From contig NZ_SMFY01000001.1 in the NCBI RefSeq assembly GCF_004339465.1, positions 372,001 through 436,000 of the forward strand: 64,000 nucleotides of DNA. The letters run 5' to 3'. Positions 7,497-16,312 of this stretch are shown here, in pieces (the stretch's first letter is position 1; each line of letters opens with the position of its first letter). The notes under the pieces are model-generated. The model was not told the origin of the DNA. It saw nothing but the letters and a program-made list of their open reading frames with translations, and did no database searches. The stretch comes from Ancylobacter aquaticus (GTDB taxonomy: Bacteria; Pseudomonadota; Alphaproteobacteria; Rhizobiales; Xanthobacteraceae). The translations under genes were made by a program, and so were the position numbers.

Positions 7497-9023
7497 ATGA
7501 CCCGCCCGACGGATCCCCCGAACATTCTCGTCCTGATGGTCGACCAGCTCAACGGGACGCTGTTCCCGGACGGGCCGGCCGACTTCCTCCACGCCCCGCA
7601 CCTCAAGGCTTTGGCGCAGCGCTCCGTGCGCTTTGCCAACACCTATACGGCGAGCCCGCTCTGCGCCCCGGCGCGCGCCTCCTTCATGTCTGGCCAGCTG
7701 CCGAGCCGCACGCGGGTCTATGACAATGCCGCCGAGTTCACCTCGGATATCCCGACCTATGCCCACCATCTGCGCCGCGCCGGCTACCACACCGCGCTGT
7801 CGGGCAAGATGCATTTCGTCGGGCCGGACCAGTTGCACGGTTTCGAGGAGCGGCTGACCACCGACATCTACCCCGCCGATTTCGGTTGGACGCCGGATTA
7901 CACCAAGCCGGGCGAGCGGATCGACTGGTGGTACCATAATCTGGGTTCGGTGACGGGCGCGGGGGTGGCGGAAATCACCAACCAGCTCGAATATGACGAC
8001 GAGGTGGCCTATCACGCCGCCCGCAAGCTCTACGACCTCGCGCGCGGGCACGACGCCCGGCCGTGGTGCCTGACGGTGAGCTTTACCCACCCGCACGACC
8101 CTTATGTCGCCCGCAAGCGCTTCTGGGATTTGTATGAGGACTGCCCGGCGCTCGACCCCATCGTGCCGCCCATTCCCTTTGAGGAGCAGGACCCGCACGC
8201 CCAGCGGCTGATGCTGGCGAGCGACCAGGCGGCGAGCCATGTGACCGACGAGGATGTGCGTCGCTCGCGCCGGGCCTATTTCGCCAACATTTCCTATGTC
8301 GACGAGAAGATCGGCGAATTGCTGGACGTGCTGGAGCGCTGCCGGCTGAGCGAGAACACGATCGTCATCTTCGTCTCCGATCACGGCGACATGCTTGGCG
8401 AGCGCGGCCTGTGGTTCAAGATGAACTTCCTGGAGGGTTCGGCGCGAGTGCCGCTGATGATCGCCGCGCCCGGCCTGCCGGCCGCCCGCGTCGAGCGCGC
8501 CGCCTCGACGCTCGACGTCCTGCCGACACTGGCCGAACTGGTCGGGCTCGATCTCGCCTCGGTGATGCCGTGGACCGACGGCGAGAGCCTCGTCGGGCCG
8601 GCCCGGGGGGAGGGCGCGCGCAGCCCGGTGCCGATGGAATACGCAGCGGAGGGCTCCTATGCCCCGCTGGTGGCTCTGCGCGACGGGCCGTGGAAGCTCA
8701 TCCTGTGCGATCTCGACCCGCCGATCCTCACCAACCTTGACGAGGACCCGCAGGAATTGGTGAACCGCGCGCAGGACCCCGCCTGCGCGCCCGTGATGGC
8801 CGAGATGACGGCGGCGATGACGGCGCGCTGGGACCTCGCCCGCTTCGATGCCGAGGTGCGCGCCAGCCAGGCGCGGCGGCATGTGGTCTATGAAGCGCTG
8901 CGCAACGGGGCCTATTACCCCTGGGATTTCCAGCCGCTGCAGCAGGCCTCGGAGCGCTATATGCGCAACCACATGGACCTGAACGTGCTGGAAGATGGCC
9001 AGCGTTTTCCGCGCGGCGAGTAG
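7497..9023 (+). CDS. betC: Choline-sulfatase BetC
   Basis: Sulfatase that hydrolyses choline-O-sulfate to choline and sulfate, giving a betaine precursor plus sulfur. 508 residues from the ATG at 7497, with GGAA 7 bases upstream; a GTG at 7491 in frame is the alternative. The sulfatase motif C-A-P-A-R at residues 56-60 carries the cysteine converted to formylglycine. An N-terminal metal site 'LMVDQLN' and a later 'VFVSDHGDMLGERG' complete the alkaline-phosphatase-superfamily metal centre. The C-terminal region 'AYYPWDFQPLQQASERYMRNH' is characteristic of choline sulfatases. No signal peptide, so it acts in the cytoplasm after uptake. Confidence 0.93.
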   Translation: MTRPTDPPNILVLMVDQLNGTLFPDGPADFLHAPHLKALAQRSVRFANTYTASPLCAPARASFMSGQLPSRTRVYDNAAEFTSDIPTYAHHLRRAGYHTALSGKMHFVGPDQLHGFEERLTTDIYPADFGWTPDYTKPGERIDWWYHNLGSVTGAGVAEITNQLEYDDEVAYHAARKLYDLARGHDARPWCLTVSFTHPHDPYVARKRFWDLYEDCPALDPIVPPIPFEEQDPHAQRLMLASDQAASHVTDEDVRRSRRAYFANISYVDEKIGELLDVLERCRLSENTIVIFVSDHGDMLGERGLWFKMNFLEGSARVPLMIAAPGLPAARVERAASTLDVLPTLAELVGLDLASVMPWTDGESLVGPARGEGARSPVPMEYAAEGSYAPLVALRDGPWKLILCDLDPPILTNLDEDPQELVNRAQDPACAPVMAEMTAAMTARWDLARFDAEVRASQARRHVVYEALRNGAYYPWDFQPLQQASERYMRNHMDLNVLEDGQRFPRGE

Positions 9024-9291
9024 GCTCCGCGCTTTATTCCGATGACCGACAGCGGCCGGAAAGCGCCCATTGTGCTGCGCTGCGGCGCAGGTGGGTGCGG
9101 CGCATCACGTGATTGCGATCTGGAATCGCGCGTGGAGCGGAAACAATGGCGAGGGGCTCACGTTGTCCTGGCAGATTCACCGGCTGCGCTGATGTGTTGT
9201 GGCAAGGTGAATGAGAGTTGAAACAAAAGACGTGATGCTTTTGGTGCCGTATATGGTGTCAAAGTGTCGCTCTCTTCAAGGGATTTTGATT

Positions 9292-9579
9292 ATGAAGAAG
9301 ACCGTTTCCATTCCGATGCTGGGTGCCGTTCTCGCCGCTGCGTTTGTCGGCCCCGCCCTTGCCGACACCAACCGCCCGGTCATCGGCGACAATTCTGGTT
9401 GGTCGCCGCAGACCAACCAGACGCAGACCTATCGCGCCCCGGCCAATGACGGCTGGTCGCAGCAGGGTTATGGCACCATGGTCGAGGGGCGCAACGCCAC
9501 CACGATGGAGCCGAGCACCCAGGGCGTCGAGCCCTACATCGCCAACCAGATCGAAGGCAACGCGCGCAGCACCAACTGA
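9292..9579 (+). CDS. Small secreted hypothetical protein
   Basis: 95 residues, not recognised. An ATG at 9292 with AGGG upstream opens a clear signal peptide (MKKTVSIPMLGAVLAAAFVGPALA), cleaved before DTNRPV. The mature part of about 70 residues is rich in N, Q, T and G (NSGWSPQTNQTQTY, NDGWSQQGYG), has no cysteine and looks soluble or disordered. The frame is open further up to 9211, but that extension would bury the signal peptide. A strong terminator follows at 9613. The 268 bases between betC and this gene contain no other gene, and are AT-richer just before the start, which suggests its own promoter. Confidence 0.7.
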   Translation: MKKTVSIPMLGAVLAAAFVGPALADTNRPVIGDNSGWSPQTNQTQTYRAPANDGWSQQGYGTMVEGRNATTMEPSTQGVEPYIANQIEGNARSTN

Positions 9580-9612
9580 GCGCGGCGCTCTTCCGAGAGC
9601 GTGCCTTGAAGC

Positions 9613-9643
9613 AATGGCGGTCCCGCAAGGGGCCGCCATTTTT
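9613..9643 (+). terminator. Intrinsic terminator after the small secreted protein
   Basis: Stem ATGGCGG/CCGCCAT with an inner TCCC-GCAA-GGGG tetraloop hairpin, followed by a T run. It ends the small gene and also faces the end of the DUF1028 operon. Confidence 0.85.
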
Positions 9644-9690
9644 CGTGCAAGGTCTGTTCGTGTGCGGTGCCCGTTCGGGAGTGTTCGATC

Positions 9691-10422
9691 TCAGCCCGGC
9701 CCGCTGCCGCCGCCACCCGGACGGTCCGGCGGGGAAAGCGCCAGCATTGCGGTGACGGTCTCCGGCGCCGGGCCGGCCTTGACGCCGCGCCGGGGCATGC
9801 CTTCCACGAAGGGCACCAGCTGGACCCGGGCGATCTCCAGCACCCGGCGCAACTCGGCGACGGGCCGGGCATGCTCGTCGACGCGCAGGTCGAGCGCGCA
9901 ATAATCCTCCTCGCCCTGCACCCGCAGGCTGGCCGATTGCCGCCCGCGCTTGTCGCCGCCGGCCGCGTCCCCGGCTTCCATCGCCCGCATCAGCCGCTCG
10001 TCCAGCGGCTGGCCATCGCTGGCGCGGTAGGCGGCAGCCATGGCGGCGATCACCTCCGGGCCGGTGAGCATGTTGCCCTGCACGGCAAAGCCGTCGCCGA
10101 TCTCCTGCCCGCACCACGGCGTGCACTGCGCGCCGGTGAAGGCGGCGGCCTCCCCGGCGCCATCGACGACGCCGATCTGGCGCAACTCGCGGGCGTCGTC
10201 CTCGGCAAGAGCGCCTTCAAGCGCCGCGCGGGCGGAAATCCCGGCGGCGATGGCATCGAGCACGCCGAGCGCGAGATAGGGATTCACCCAGGACTGGGTC
10301 GAGGCGGCGCCGACCTTCGCCTTGGAGAATGGGCACATGGACCCGACGGCGGGAACGGCGGTCGCCACCGCCACGCCCAACAGGCCGCTGCCGGGGCAGC
10401 GGGCGACGATGGAGAAGGTCAT
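9691..10422 (-). CDS. DUF1028 family protein, Ntn-hydrolase-like
   Basis: 243-residue member of the DUF1028 family. It begins MTFSIVARCPGSGLLGVAVA and continues 'GAASTQSWVNPYLALGVL' and 'GDGFAVQGNMLTG', all family hallmarks. The conserved Thr directly after the initiator Met matches the N-terminal nucleophile position of Ntn hydrolases, but the reaction is not known to me. The last 30 residues form a low-complexity Pro/Gly tail. It lies 10 bases after livF at the end of the module 2 amide operon, so a role in cleaving an amide or peptide-like bond of the imported substrate is a reasonable inference. Confidence 0.8.
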   Translation of the reverse strand: MTFSIVARCPGSGLLGVAVATAVPAVGSMCPFSKAKVGAASTQSWVNPYLALGVLDAIAAGISARAALEGALAEDDARELRQIGVVDGAGEAAAFTGAQCTPWCGQEIGDGFAVQGNMLTGPEVIAAMAAAYRASDGQPLDERLMRAMEAGDAAGGDKRGRQSASLRVQGEEDYCALDLRVDEHARPVAELRRVLEIARVQLVPFVEGMPRRGVKAGPAPETVTAMLALSPPDRPGGGGSGPG

Positions 10423-10432
10423 TCGGGCTCCC

Positions 10433-11131
10433 TTACACGCTCAGATGTTTCAGCACCCGCGCGCGGGAATCCGGCTCGGAGGTCGCGCCGGTCTCGGCGA
10501 ACTCGCCGCGGTCCAGCACCGCCCAGCGGTCGGCCACCGCAAGGGCGAAGGGCAGATGCTGTTCCACCAATAGCATGGTGGTGCCATGGCGCTCGCGCGC
10601 GCTGCGGATGACGCCCGCCAGCCGGTCGATCACCGAGGGCTGGAGCCCTTCGGTGATCTCGTCGACCAGCAGGAGCTTGGCCCCTGTGGCCAGCGAGCGG
10701 GCCATGAGCAGCATTTTCTGCTCGCCGCCCGAGAGCGTGCCGGCGCGCTGCTTGAGACGTTGCAGCAGGAAGGGGAAGGAGGCTTCCACCTCGGCCAGCG
10801 CCGCCTCGAAATCCGGGCGGCGTATGGCGAGGCGCAGGTTTTCCTCCACGCTCATGTCCTGGAACAGCGCCTTTTCCTGCGCGACGTAGCCGACGCCGAG
10901 GCGGGCCACCCGGTGCGGGGAGAGCCGGGTCGCCTCGCTGCCTGATATGGCCACCGTGCCGGTCATCTTCGGCAGGAAACCCATCACTGCTTTCAGCAGG
11001 GTGGACTTGCCCATGCCGTTCTTGCCCAGCACGGCAAGAATTTCGCCCGGCGCGAGGGCGAGGCTGACCTCGCGCAGCACCACGGCGCCGGCATAGCCGC
11101 TGGAGAGGTTTTCGACGGAAAGCGCGCTCAT
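10433..11131 (-). CDS. Liv-type ABC transporter ATP-binding protein, LivF-like
   Basis: Cytoplasmic ATPase of the module 2 importer, 232 residues. Walker A GKNGMGKST is near residue 37, the ABC signature LSGGEQKM near 136, and Walker B LLLVDEITEG near 158. The usual DEPTxG is DEITEG here, as in UrtE/LivF-type proteins. The start ATG at 11131 overlaps the stop of the fused LivM-LivG gene by 4 bases, so the two are translationally coupled. Confidence 0.9.
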   Translation of the reverse strand: MSALSVENLSSGYAGAVVLREVSLALAPGEILAVLGKNGMGKSTLLKAVMGFLPKMTGTVAISGSEATRLSPHRVARLGVGYVAQEKALFQDMSVEENLRLAIRRPDFEAALAEVEASFPFLLQRLKQRAGTLSGGEQKMLLMARSLATGAKLLLVDEITEGLQPSVIDRLAGVIRSARERHGTTMLLVEQHLPFALAVADRWAVLDRGEFAETGATSEPDSRARVLKHLSV

Positions 11132-12957
11132 GCCGGCATCTCCTGGCTCGGGGTGGGCGCCGTCTCGTGGTCTATGCCGGCATGGCCGGAGCCGGCATAG
11201 ACCTGCTTGACCAGCTCGGAGGCCACCACTTCCTCCACCGAGCCGTCCAGCACGATGCGGCCCTGGTGAAGGACGATGACGCGCGAGGAAATCTCCCGCA
11301 CGAAGTCGAGATCGTGTTCCACCAGCAGCACGCACAGGCCCTGCTTCTTCGCGAGGTCGATCAATATGGCGCCGATCTGCATCCGCTCGGTCTTGGTGAG
11401 GCCTGCGGTCGGCTCGTCGAGCAGCAGCACGCGCGGTTCCAGCGCCAGCACCATGGAGAGTTCCAGCGCCTGCTTCATGCCATGCGAGAGCAGGTGCGCC
11501 GGGGTGGCGAGCTGGCGGTCCAGCCCCGTGGTCGCGAGCACGTGCATCGCCGCTTCCGGCAAGGGCAAGTCGCTGGCGCGGCGCCAGAGCGAGGGGCGGG
11601 CATGGCGCACGCGGGCGATCTGCAGACATTGCGCGACGGTCAGCGTCTCGAACACATTGGCCATCTGGAACTTGCGGCCGACGCCGAGCGCGACGCACGC
11701 CTCCGGCGGCTTGCGGCCGATGTCGTAGCCGTTGACCTTGATGGTGCCGGCCGAGCGCTCGGCGCCGTCGGCGATGCAGCGCATCAGCGTGGTCTTGCCG
11801 GCGCCGTTGGGTCCGACCAGGCTGACCAGCTCCCCGGCGCGGGCCTCGAAGTCGATGCCTTCCAGCACGGTGAGGCTGCCGAAGCGCTTGACCACGTCGG
11901 CCACCGCCAGCGCCGGCCCGTCGCCCGGCTCGACGCCCTGGGTGCTTGCGGGGTCGAGGGTGGAAAGCGTCACCGAGGTTGCCGGCGCGGCCGTGCGCGG
12001 GCGCAGGAGCCCGAGCAGCTTGCGCGGCACGTCGAACACCACGGGGAGCAGGCCGCGCGGGAAGGCGACGATAACCAGCACGAACAGCGTGCCGATGATG
12101 AGCTGCCAGACGAAGGGATAGTCACCCGCGAGCTGGGCGCTCTCATAGTCGACGATCAGCGCGCCGAATACCGGGCCGAGCAGCGTGCCGCGCCCGCCGA
12201 GCGCGGTCCAGATGACCAGCTCTGTGCCGAACACGAAGCCGGCGAGCTCGGGCGCCACCACCATCGCATAGCCGGCATAGATATAGCCGGCGACGGCGGC
12301 GATGGCGGCGCATGCGAGATAGACCAGGATCTTCAGCCGCGAGGTGTCGAGGCCGAGATATTTGCAGCGCTGCTCGTTTTCGCGCACGGCGACCAGCAGG
12401 CGGCCGGCATCGCTCTTGACGAAGATGTAGGCCAGCGTCGTCACCCCAACGAGGAAGCTGCCCGAGAGCCAGAACCACGCCTCCATCGACAGGTCGAAGC
12501 TCATGAAGCCGGACAGCCCGCTCGACGAGCCGGTGAAGGTGCCCCCCGAGTAGAGCAGCTGCGTCGCCACGATGGGCAGCACCAGCGTGATGACCGAGGC
12601 ATAGAGCGCCGAGGCGCCGTGCCAGAAGGCCAGCCAGCCGACGATGGCGGCGACCAGCAGCGCCCCGCCGACTCCCAGCCCCAGCGCCAGAAACGCGTTG
12701 GAGGTGGAAAAATCCATATGGGTGAAGACGAGGCCTGCCGCATAGGCGCCGCAGGCGAAGAACACCGACTGGCCGAAGGTGAGGATGCCGAGGAAGCCCC
12801 ACAGGAGGTCCACCGTCAGCGCCACCGCCGCATAGAGCAGCGAGCGGGTGAGCACGTTCACCGAATAGGTGTCGAGCACATAGGGCCCGGCGAAGATCGC
12901 CGCCAGCGCCGCGAGGGCGACAGCGAGGATGAGGGAGAGGCGGCGTGCTTCAGTCAC
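11128..12957 (-). CDS. Fused LivM permease-LivG ATPase of a Liv-type ABC transporter
   Basis: 609-residue fusion. Residues 1-315 are a LivM permease with many helices, 'LWGFLGILTFGQSVFF' and the coupling loop 'VAVRENEQRCKYLGLD'. A linker of about 35 residues rich in Ala/Thr/Pro follows. Residues 350-590 are a LivG ATPase with Walker A GPNGAGKTT, Walker B VLLLDEPTAGL and the switch His in 'LLVEHDLDF'. The ABC signature reads LSHGMKQALE rather than LSGGQ, a change often seen in LivG-type subunits. I chose the GTG at 12957, which overlaps the livH stop by 8 bases; an ATG at 12999 would run deep into livH. Fusion makes permease and ATPase in fixed ratio. Confidence 0.9.
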   Translation of the reverse strand: MTEARRLSLILAVALAALAAIFAGPYVLDTYSVNVLTRSLLYAAVALTVDLLWGFLGILTFGQSVFFACGAYAAGLVFTHMDFSTSNAFLALGLGVGGALLVAAIVGWLAFWHGASALYASVITLVLPIVATQLLYSGGTFTGSSSGLSGFMSFDLSMEAWFWLSGSFLVGVTTLAYIFVKSDAGRLLVAVRENEQRCKYLGLDTSRLKILVYLACAAIAAVAGYIYAGYAMVVAPELAGFVFGTELVIWTALGGRGTLLGPVFGALIVDYESAQLAGDYPFVWQLIIGTLFVLVIVAFPRGLLPVVFDVPRKLLGLLRPRTAAPATSVTLSTLDPASTQGVEPGDGPALAVADVVKRFGSLTVLEGIDFEARAGELVSLVGPNGAGKTTLMRCIADGAERSAGTIKVNGYDIGRKPPEACVALGVGRKFQMANVFETLTVAQCLQIARVRHARPSLWRRASDLPLPEAAMHVLATTGLDRQLATPAHLLSHGMKQALELSMVLALEPRVLLLDEPTAGLTKTERMQIGAILIDLAKKQGLCVLLVEHDLDFVREISSRVIVLHQGRIVLDGSVEEVVASELVKQVYAGSGHAGIDHETAPTPSQEMPA

Positions 12958-13786
12958 GGGCGAACCCCTTCGGACGGATGCGCAGGATGACGGCGGCAAG
13001 CACGGCGATGGTGAGGCCTCCGAGAACCGGGCTGAAATGGGTGGCGACCAGAACCTGCGCCCCGCCCAGCACCAGGCAGGCGAAGAGCAGGCTGAGCAGC
13101 GAGGCGCCCGACACCAGCACCAGCATGAAGGCGTTCACCAGCCAGGGCACGCCCATGCCGGGGTCGACGCTCGACAGCGGCGTGATGAGCGCGCCCGCGA
13201 CGCCCGCCAGCGCGGAGCCGAGGGTGAAGGTGAGGAAGCGCACCAGCCCGCTATTGATGCCCAGCCCGCGCGCCAGATCCTCGTTCATGATCACCGCCCG
13301 CGTCTCCAGCCCGAGCCGCGTGCCCTGAAGAAGCGCCGTGAGGGCGATGCCGAGCACGGCGGCGATGCCGACCAGCGCGAGGCGGTAGGCGGAGTAGCTT
13401 TCGCCGAACAGATCGAGCGTCCCGTTCAGCGGGGAGGCGGCGAACTGCACGCCGCGCCCGAAGGCGATGGTGATGAGCTGCCCGATGATGATCGACAGGC
13501 CCCAGGTGGCGAGGATGGCGTCGAGCGGGCGGTTATAGAGCGGGCGCACCACGAAGCGCTCAATTCCCATGCCGACCACGCCCCCGAACAGCGCGGCGGC
13601 GGGAATGGCCAGCCAGGGGTTCAGCCCGGCCTGGGTGGTGACGAGCGCGGCATAGCCGCCGAGCGTCATCAGCCCCCCATGGGCGAAATTGATGATCTTC
13701 ATGACGCCGAACACGAGCAGCAGCCCGGTCGCCACCGCATAGAGGATGGCGGCGGTCGTCACGATGTCCAGCATCTGGCCGATCAT
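12950..13786 (-). CDS. Liv-type ABC permease, LivH-like (module 2)
   Basis: 278-residue membrane permease with the family motif 'GVMKIINFAHGGLMTLGGYA' near residues 27-46 and 'ATWGLSIIIGQL' near 94. AAGGA is placed 9 bases upstream of the ATG at 13786. It pairs with the fused LivM-LivG protein downstream. Upstream lies a 350-base gap of repeats after the binding-protein gene, the same layout as in module 1. Confidence 0.9.
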   Translation of the reverse strand: MIGQMLDIVTTAAILYAVATGLLLVFGVMKIINFAHGGLMTLGGYAALVTTQAGLNPWLAIPAAALFGGVVGMGIERFVVRPLYNRPLDAILATWGLSIIIGQLITIAFGRGVQFAASPLNGTLDLFGESYSAYRLALVGIAAVLGIALTALLQGTRLGLETRAVIMNEDLARGLGINSGLVRFLTFTLGSALAGVAGALITPLSSVDPGMGVPWLVNAFMLVLVSGASLLSLLFACLVLGGAQVLVATHFSPVLGGLTIAVLAAVILRIRPKGFARD

Positions 13787-14136
13787 GCGAGGGTCCTTGG
13801 AGTTGGAGGCACGGATGGCTCTACCGGCGGTGACGTCATCCTGAGGCGCGAGCGCAGCGAGCCTGAAAGGATGCAGGAAAAGAGCCGGTCCCCGGGGCGG
13901 GCATCCCTCAAAGCACGGCGCTGCCGGGCACCTCAGGATGACGTCGGAGGGCGGGTCGCAAGGATCACGCCATCGGCGGCGGGCAAGCCGTCTCCCCGCA
14001 GGAGGAGAAACGGGGTGAGGGGCGGCGGCAGGCGGGCACGGAAGCCGCCGCTCCTCACCCGGCGCTTCGCGTCACTCTCGCCCTATGGCGGGCGTGACGC
14101 GTCGCTTCGGGACCCTTCAGGCGAAGGGGCGCACGC
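13787..14136. repeat. Intergenic palindromic repeats inside the second amide operon
   Basis: No gene is visible in these 350 bases. There is an inverted copy of the catcctgagg unit at 13831-13841, a direct copy cacctcaggatgac at about 13930-13943, a CCCCG/CGGGG pairing at 13994-14015, and a hairpin CGTCAC-N4-GCCC...GGGC-GTGACG at 14070-14099. The last lies 37 bases after the stop of the binding-protein gene and could stabilise its mRNA end. Confidence 0.65.
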
Positions 14137-15294
14137 TCACTTCAGCTTCGGGCACTGCTCGCCGGGATCGACATTCTCGAAGGTCGACATGATGGAGACC
14201 GAACCGTCGCCCTTCACCTGGCCGAGATACATGGTGAGCGGCGCGTGGCGCTGCTTGTTCATCACGATGGTGCCGCGCGGGCCTTCCACCGCGACTTCCG
14301 CCAGAGCCGGAATCACCTTGGCGGCGTCCGTCGTGCCGGCCTTCTCCACCGCCGCCTTGTAAGCATAGACGGCCTCATATTGCGGCACGGAGAGGTCGTT
14401 CGGGGTCTTCAGCTCGGCGCCGAACTTCTTTTCCATCGCGGCGAGGAACGCCTTGTTGGCCGGGGTGTCGATATTGGTGAAGTAGGAACCGGCGATGTAG
14501 ATGCCCTCGGCATCGGGGCCCATGGCCTTGGCGGTGCCCTCGTCAACGGCGAGGTTGCCATAGAGCGACTTGATGCCCGCCGCGCGCAGCTGCTTGGTCA
14601 GGGTCACGTTGGGCGCGCCGCCGGCGGTGGAGGTGATGATGGCGTCCGGGTTGGCGGCCTTCACCTTGGAGAGGATGGCGGTCCAGTCGGTGGCGTCCAT
14701 GGGGGCGTATTCGTCGCCGACGATCTTGCCGCCGGTCTTCTCGATATAGTCCTTGGTGAAGGCCAGCATGCCGCGCCCGAAGGCGTAGTCCGAGCCGATC
14801 AGGAAATAGGTCTTGGCGCCTTCCTTGTTGAAGAAGTCGACAATGGGGGCGACCTGCTGGTCGGGCACCCAGGCGTTCACATACATGAACGGGCTGCAGG
14901 AGCGGCCTTCGTAGAACGAGGTGTAGATGTAGGGCACCTTGCCGCGATTGACGATCGGCAGGCCGGCATTGCGGGCGGCCGAGGTCTCCATGGAAATCAG
15001 CGCGTCGACCTTCTTCTGGAAGATCAGCGAGTCGAAGGCCTTCTGCGCGCCGGCCGCGCCCGAGGCGTCATCGGCGACTTCGAGCACCACCTTCTTGCCG
15101 AGGATGCCGCCCTTGGCATTGATCTCCTCGGCCGCGAGTTCGGCGGACTGGACGACGGAGGGCGCGACCACCGAATTGGCGCCGGACAGGCCGACGGGAA
15201 TGCCGATGGTGATGGTGTCGTCGGCGGCGAGCGCCGGCCCGGTGAGCAGGCCGGCGGCGAACACGCCGGCCATCAGCAATGAGGTACGGGACAT
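14137..15294 (-). CDS. Periplasmic substrate-binding protein of the module 2 Liv-type transporter
   Basis: 385-residue secreted binding protein (Peripla_BP_6 type). The signal peptide ends 'GLLTGPALAADD'. The mature part starts 'ITIGIPVGLSGANSVV' and continues 'AELAAEEINAKGGILGKKVVLEVADD', which is the Liv/amide-binding fold. It differs from the module 1 protein in the hinge and ligand segments, so the two probably bind different ligands. GGAG lies before the ATG. It follows the nitrilase gene by 62 bases and is expected to deliver the substrate to the LivH and LivM-LivG proteins encoded downstream. Confidence 0.88.
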   Translation of the reverse strand: MSRTSLLMAGVFAAGLLTGPALAADDTITIGIPVGLSGANSVVAPSVVQSAELAAEEINAKGGILGKKVVLEVADDASGAAGAQKAFDSLIFQKKVDALISMETSAARNAGLPIVNRGKVPYIYTSFYEGRSCSPFMYVNAWVPDQQVAPIVDFFNKEGAKTYFLIGSDYAFGRGMLAFTKDYIEKTGGKIVGDEYAPMDATDWTAILSKVKAANPDAIITSTAGGAPNVTLTKQLRAAGIKSLYGNLAVDEGTAKAMGPDAEGIYIAGSYFTNIDTPANKAFLAAMEKKFGAELKTPNDLSVPQYEAVYAYKAAVEKAGTTDAAKVIPALAEVAVEGPRGTIVMNKQRHAPLTMYLGQVKGDGSVSIMSTFENVDPGEQCPKLK

Positions 15295-15356
15295 AGGCTT
15301 TCTCCGGAAGGTTATGGGTTGTTTTTCAGCGGTGGAGGGCGGTGAAGGGGCCGGGC

Positions 15357-16226
15357 TCAGTACCAGCCCCGGGAAATGTCGGCGCCGAGCATCTCGGCGT
15401 AGACGTCGGTGCGCCGGTCGCGCAGCACCTGGTTGAAGTCGTTCCAGTTGCGGGCCCGGCGGGCGGCGCCGAGGTCGATCTCGGCGGCGACGATCTCTTC
15501 GCCTTCGCGGCTCGCCGGGCCGGCGGCGGGCCAGCCGGTGTAGCTGATGATGAGGCTCTGCCCCTCGAAGGGCTGGCCGCGCTCGGTGCCGATGCGGTCG
15601 GCGCAGGCGATGTAGAGCGAGTTGGAATGGGCGGCGCCCATGGCGAGGATGTTGGCCATCGCCTCGCGGCCCTCCGCCTGGCCGGGGATCGGCACCCAGT
15701 TGGTCGGCACGCAGACGATGTCCGCGCCCTGCAGCGCCTGCAGCCGATACGTCTCCGGGAACCAGCCGTCGTAGCAGATGGCGACGCCGATCCGCCCCAG
15801 CGGGGTCTGGAACACCGGGAAGCCGTTATTGCCGGGCTCGAAGAACAGGTTCTCGTTGCCCCACAGATGCATCTTGCGATAGGTGCCGATATGCCCATCG
15901 GGGCCGATCACCACCGCGCTGTTATAGAGCGCGGTGCCCGCGCGCTCGGTGATGCCGGCGACGATGTGCAGGCCGCGCGCGGCGGCGATCTGCGCCCAGG
16001 CCAGGCAGGTCGGGCCGTCGGGAATGGTCTCGGCGAGCGAGAACGCTTCCTCGCGGGTCTCGAACACGTAGCCGGTATTGGCCAGCTCCGGCAGCACGAT
16101 CAGCTTGGCCCCCTCGTCGGCGGCCCGGGCGATCAGGTCGAGCGAATGGGCGACGTTGGCGCTGGTGTCGCCGAAGCGCGGCTCCATCTGGATGCAGGCG
16201 ACGCGGACAAGGCTTGAGACCGGCAT
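15357..16226 (-). CDS. Nitrilase-superfamily amidase (carbon-nitrogen hydrolase)
   Basis: Cytoplasmic carbon-nitrogen hydrolase, 289 residues, likely cleaving an amide or carbamoyl bond of the imported compound. The full Glu-Lys-Cys triad is visible: E47 in LPELANTGY, K118 in YRKMHLW, C151 in ICYDGWFPE. The start was set at the ATG at 16226, because the frame further up (to 16355) runs through the leader terminator and hexaloop hairpin. It is the first gene after that leader, so it is the main target of AmiR-type control, as amiE is in Pseudomonas, although this enzyme is of a different length and branch from AmiE. The substrate is not identifiable from sequence. Confidence 0.88.
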   Translation of the reverse strand: MPVSSLVRVACIQMEPRFGDTSANVAHSLDLIARAADEGAKLIVLPELANTGYVFETREEAFSLAETIPDGPTCLAWAQIAAARGLHIVAGITERAGTALYNSAVVIGPDGHIGTYRKMHLWGNENLFFEPGNNGFPVFQTPLGRIGVAICYDGWFPETYRLQALQGADIVCVPTNWVPIPGQAEGREAMANILAMGAAHSNSLYIACADRIGTERGQPFEGQSLIISYTGWPAAGPASREGEEIVAAEIDLGAARRARNWNDFNQVLRDRRTDVYAEMLGADISRGWY

Positions 16227-16272
16227 GGAGGCACACCTCTGCGATCGCCGCGATGGCCCGCAGCGTGAAAAC

Positions 16273-16312
16273 AAAAAGCCCCCGGCAGTGCCTTTCGGCA
16301 CCATCGAGGGCT
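16273..16312 (-). terminator. Intrinsic terminator in the nitrilase leader
   Basis: Minus-strand stem AGCCC...GTGCC-GAAA-GGCAC...GGGCT with a GAAA tetraloop, followed by TTTTTGTTTT. It stands about 46 bases before the nitrilase start, so it is a leader attenuator. Confidence 0.85.
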
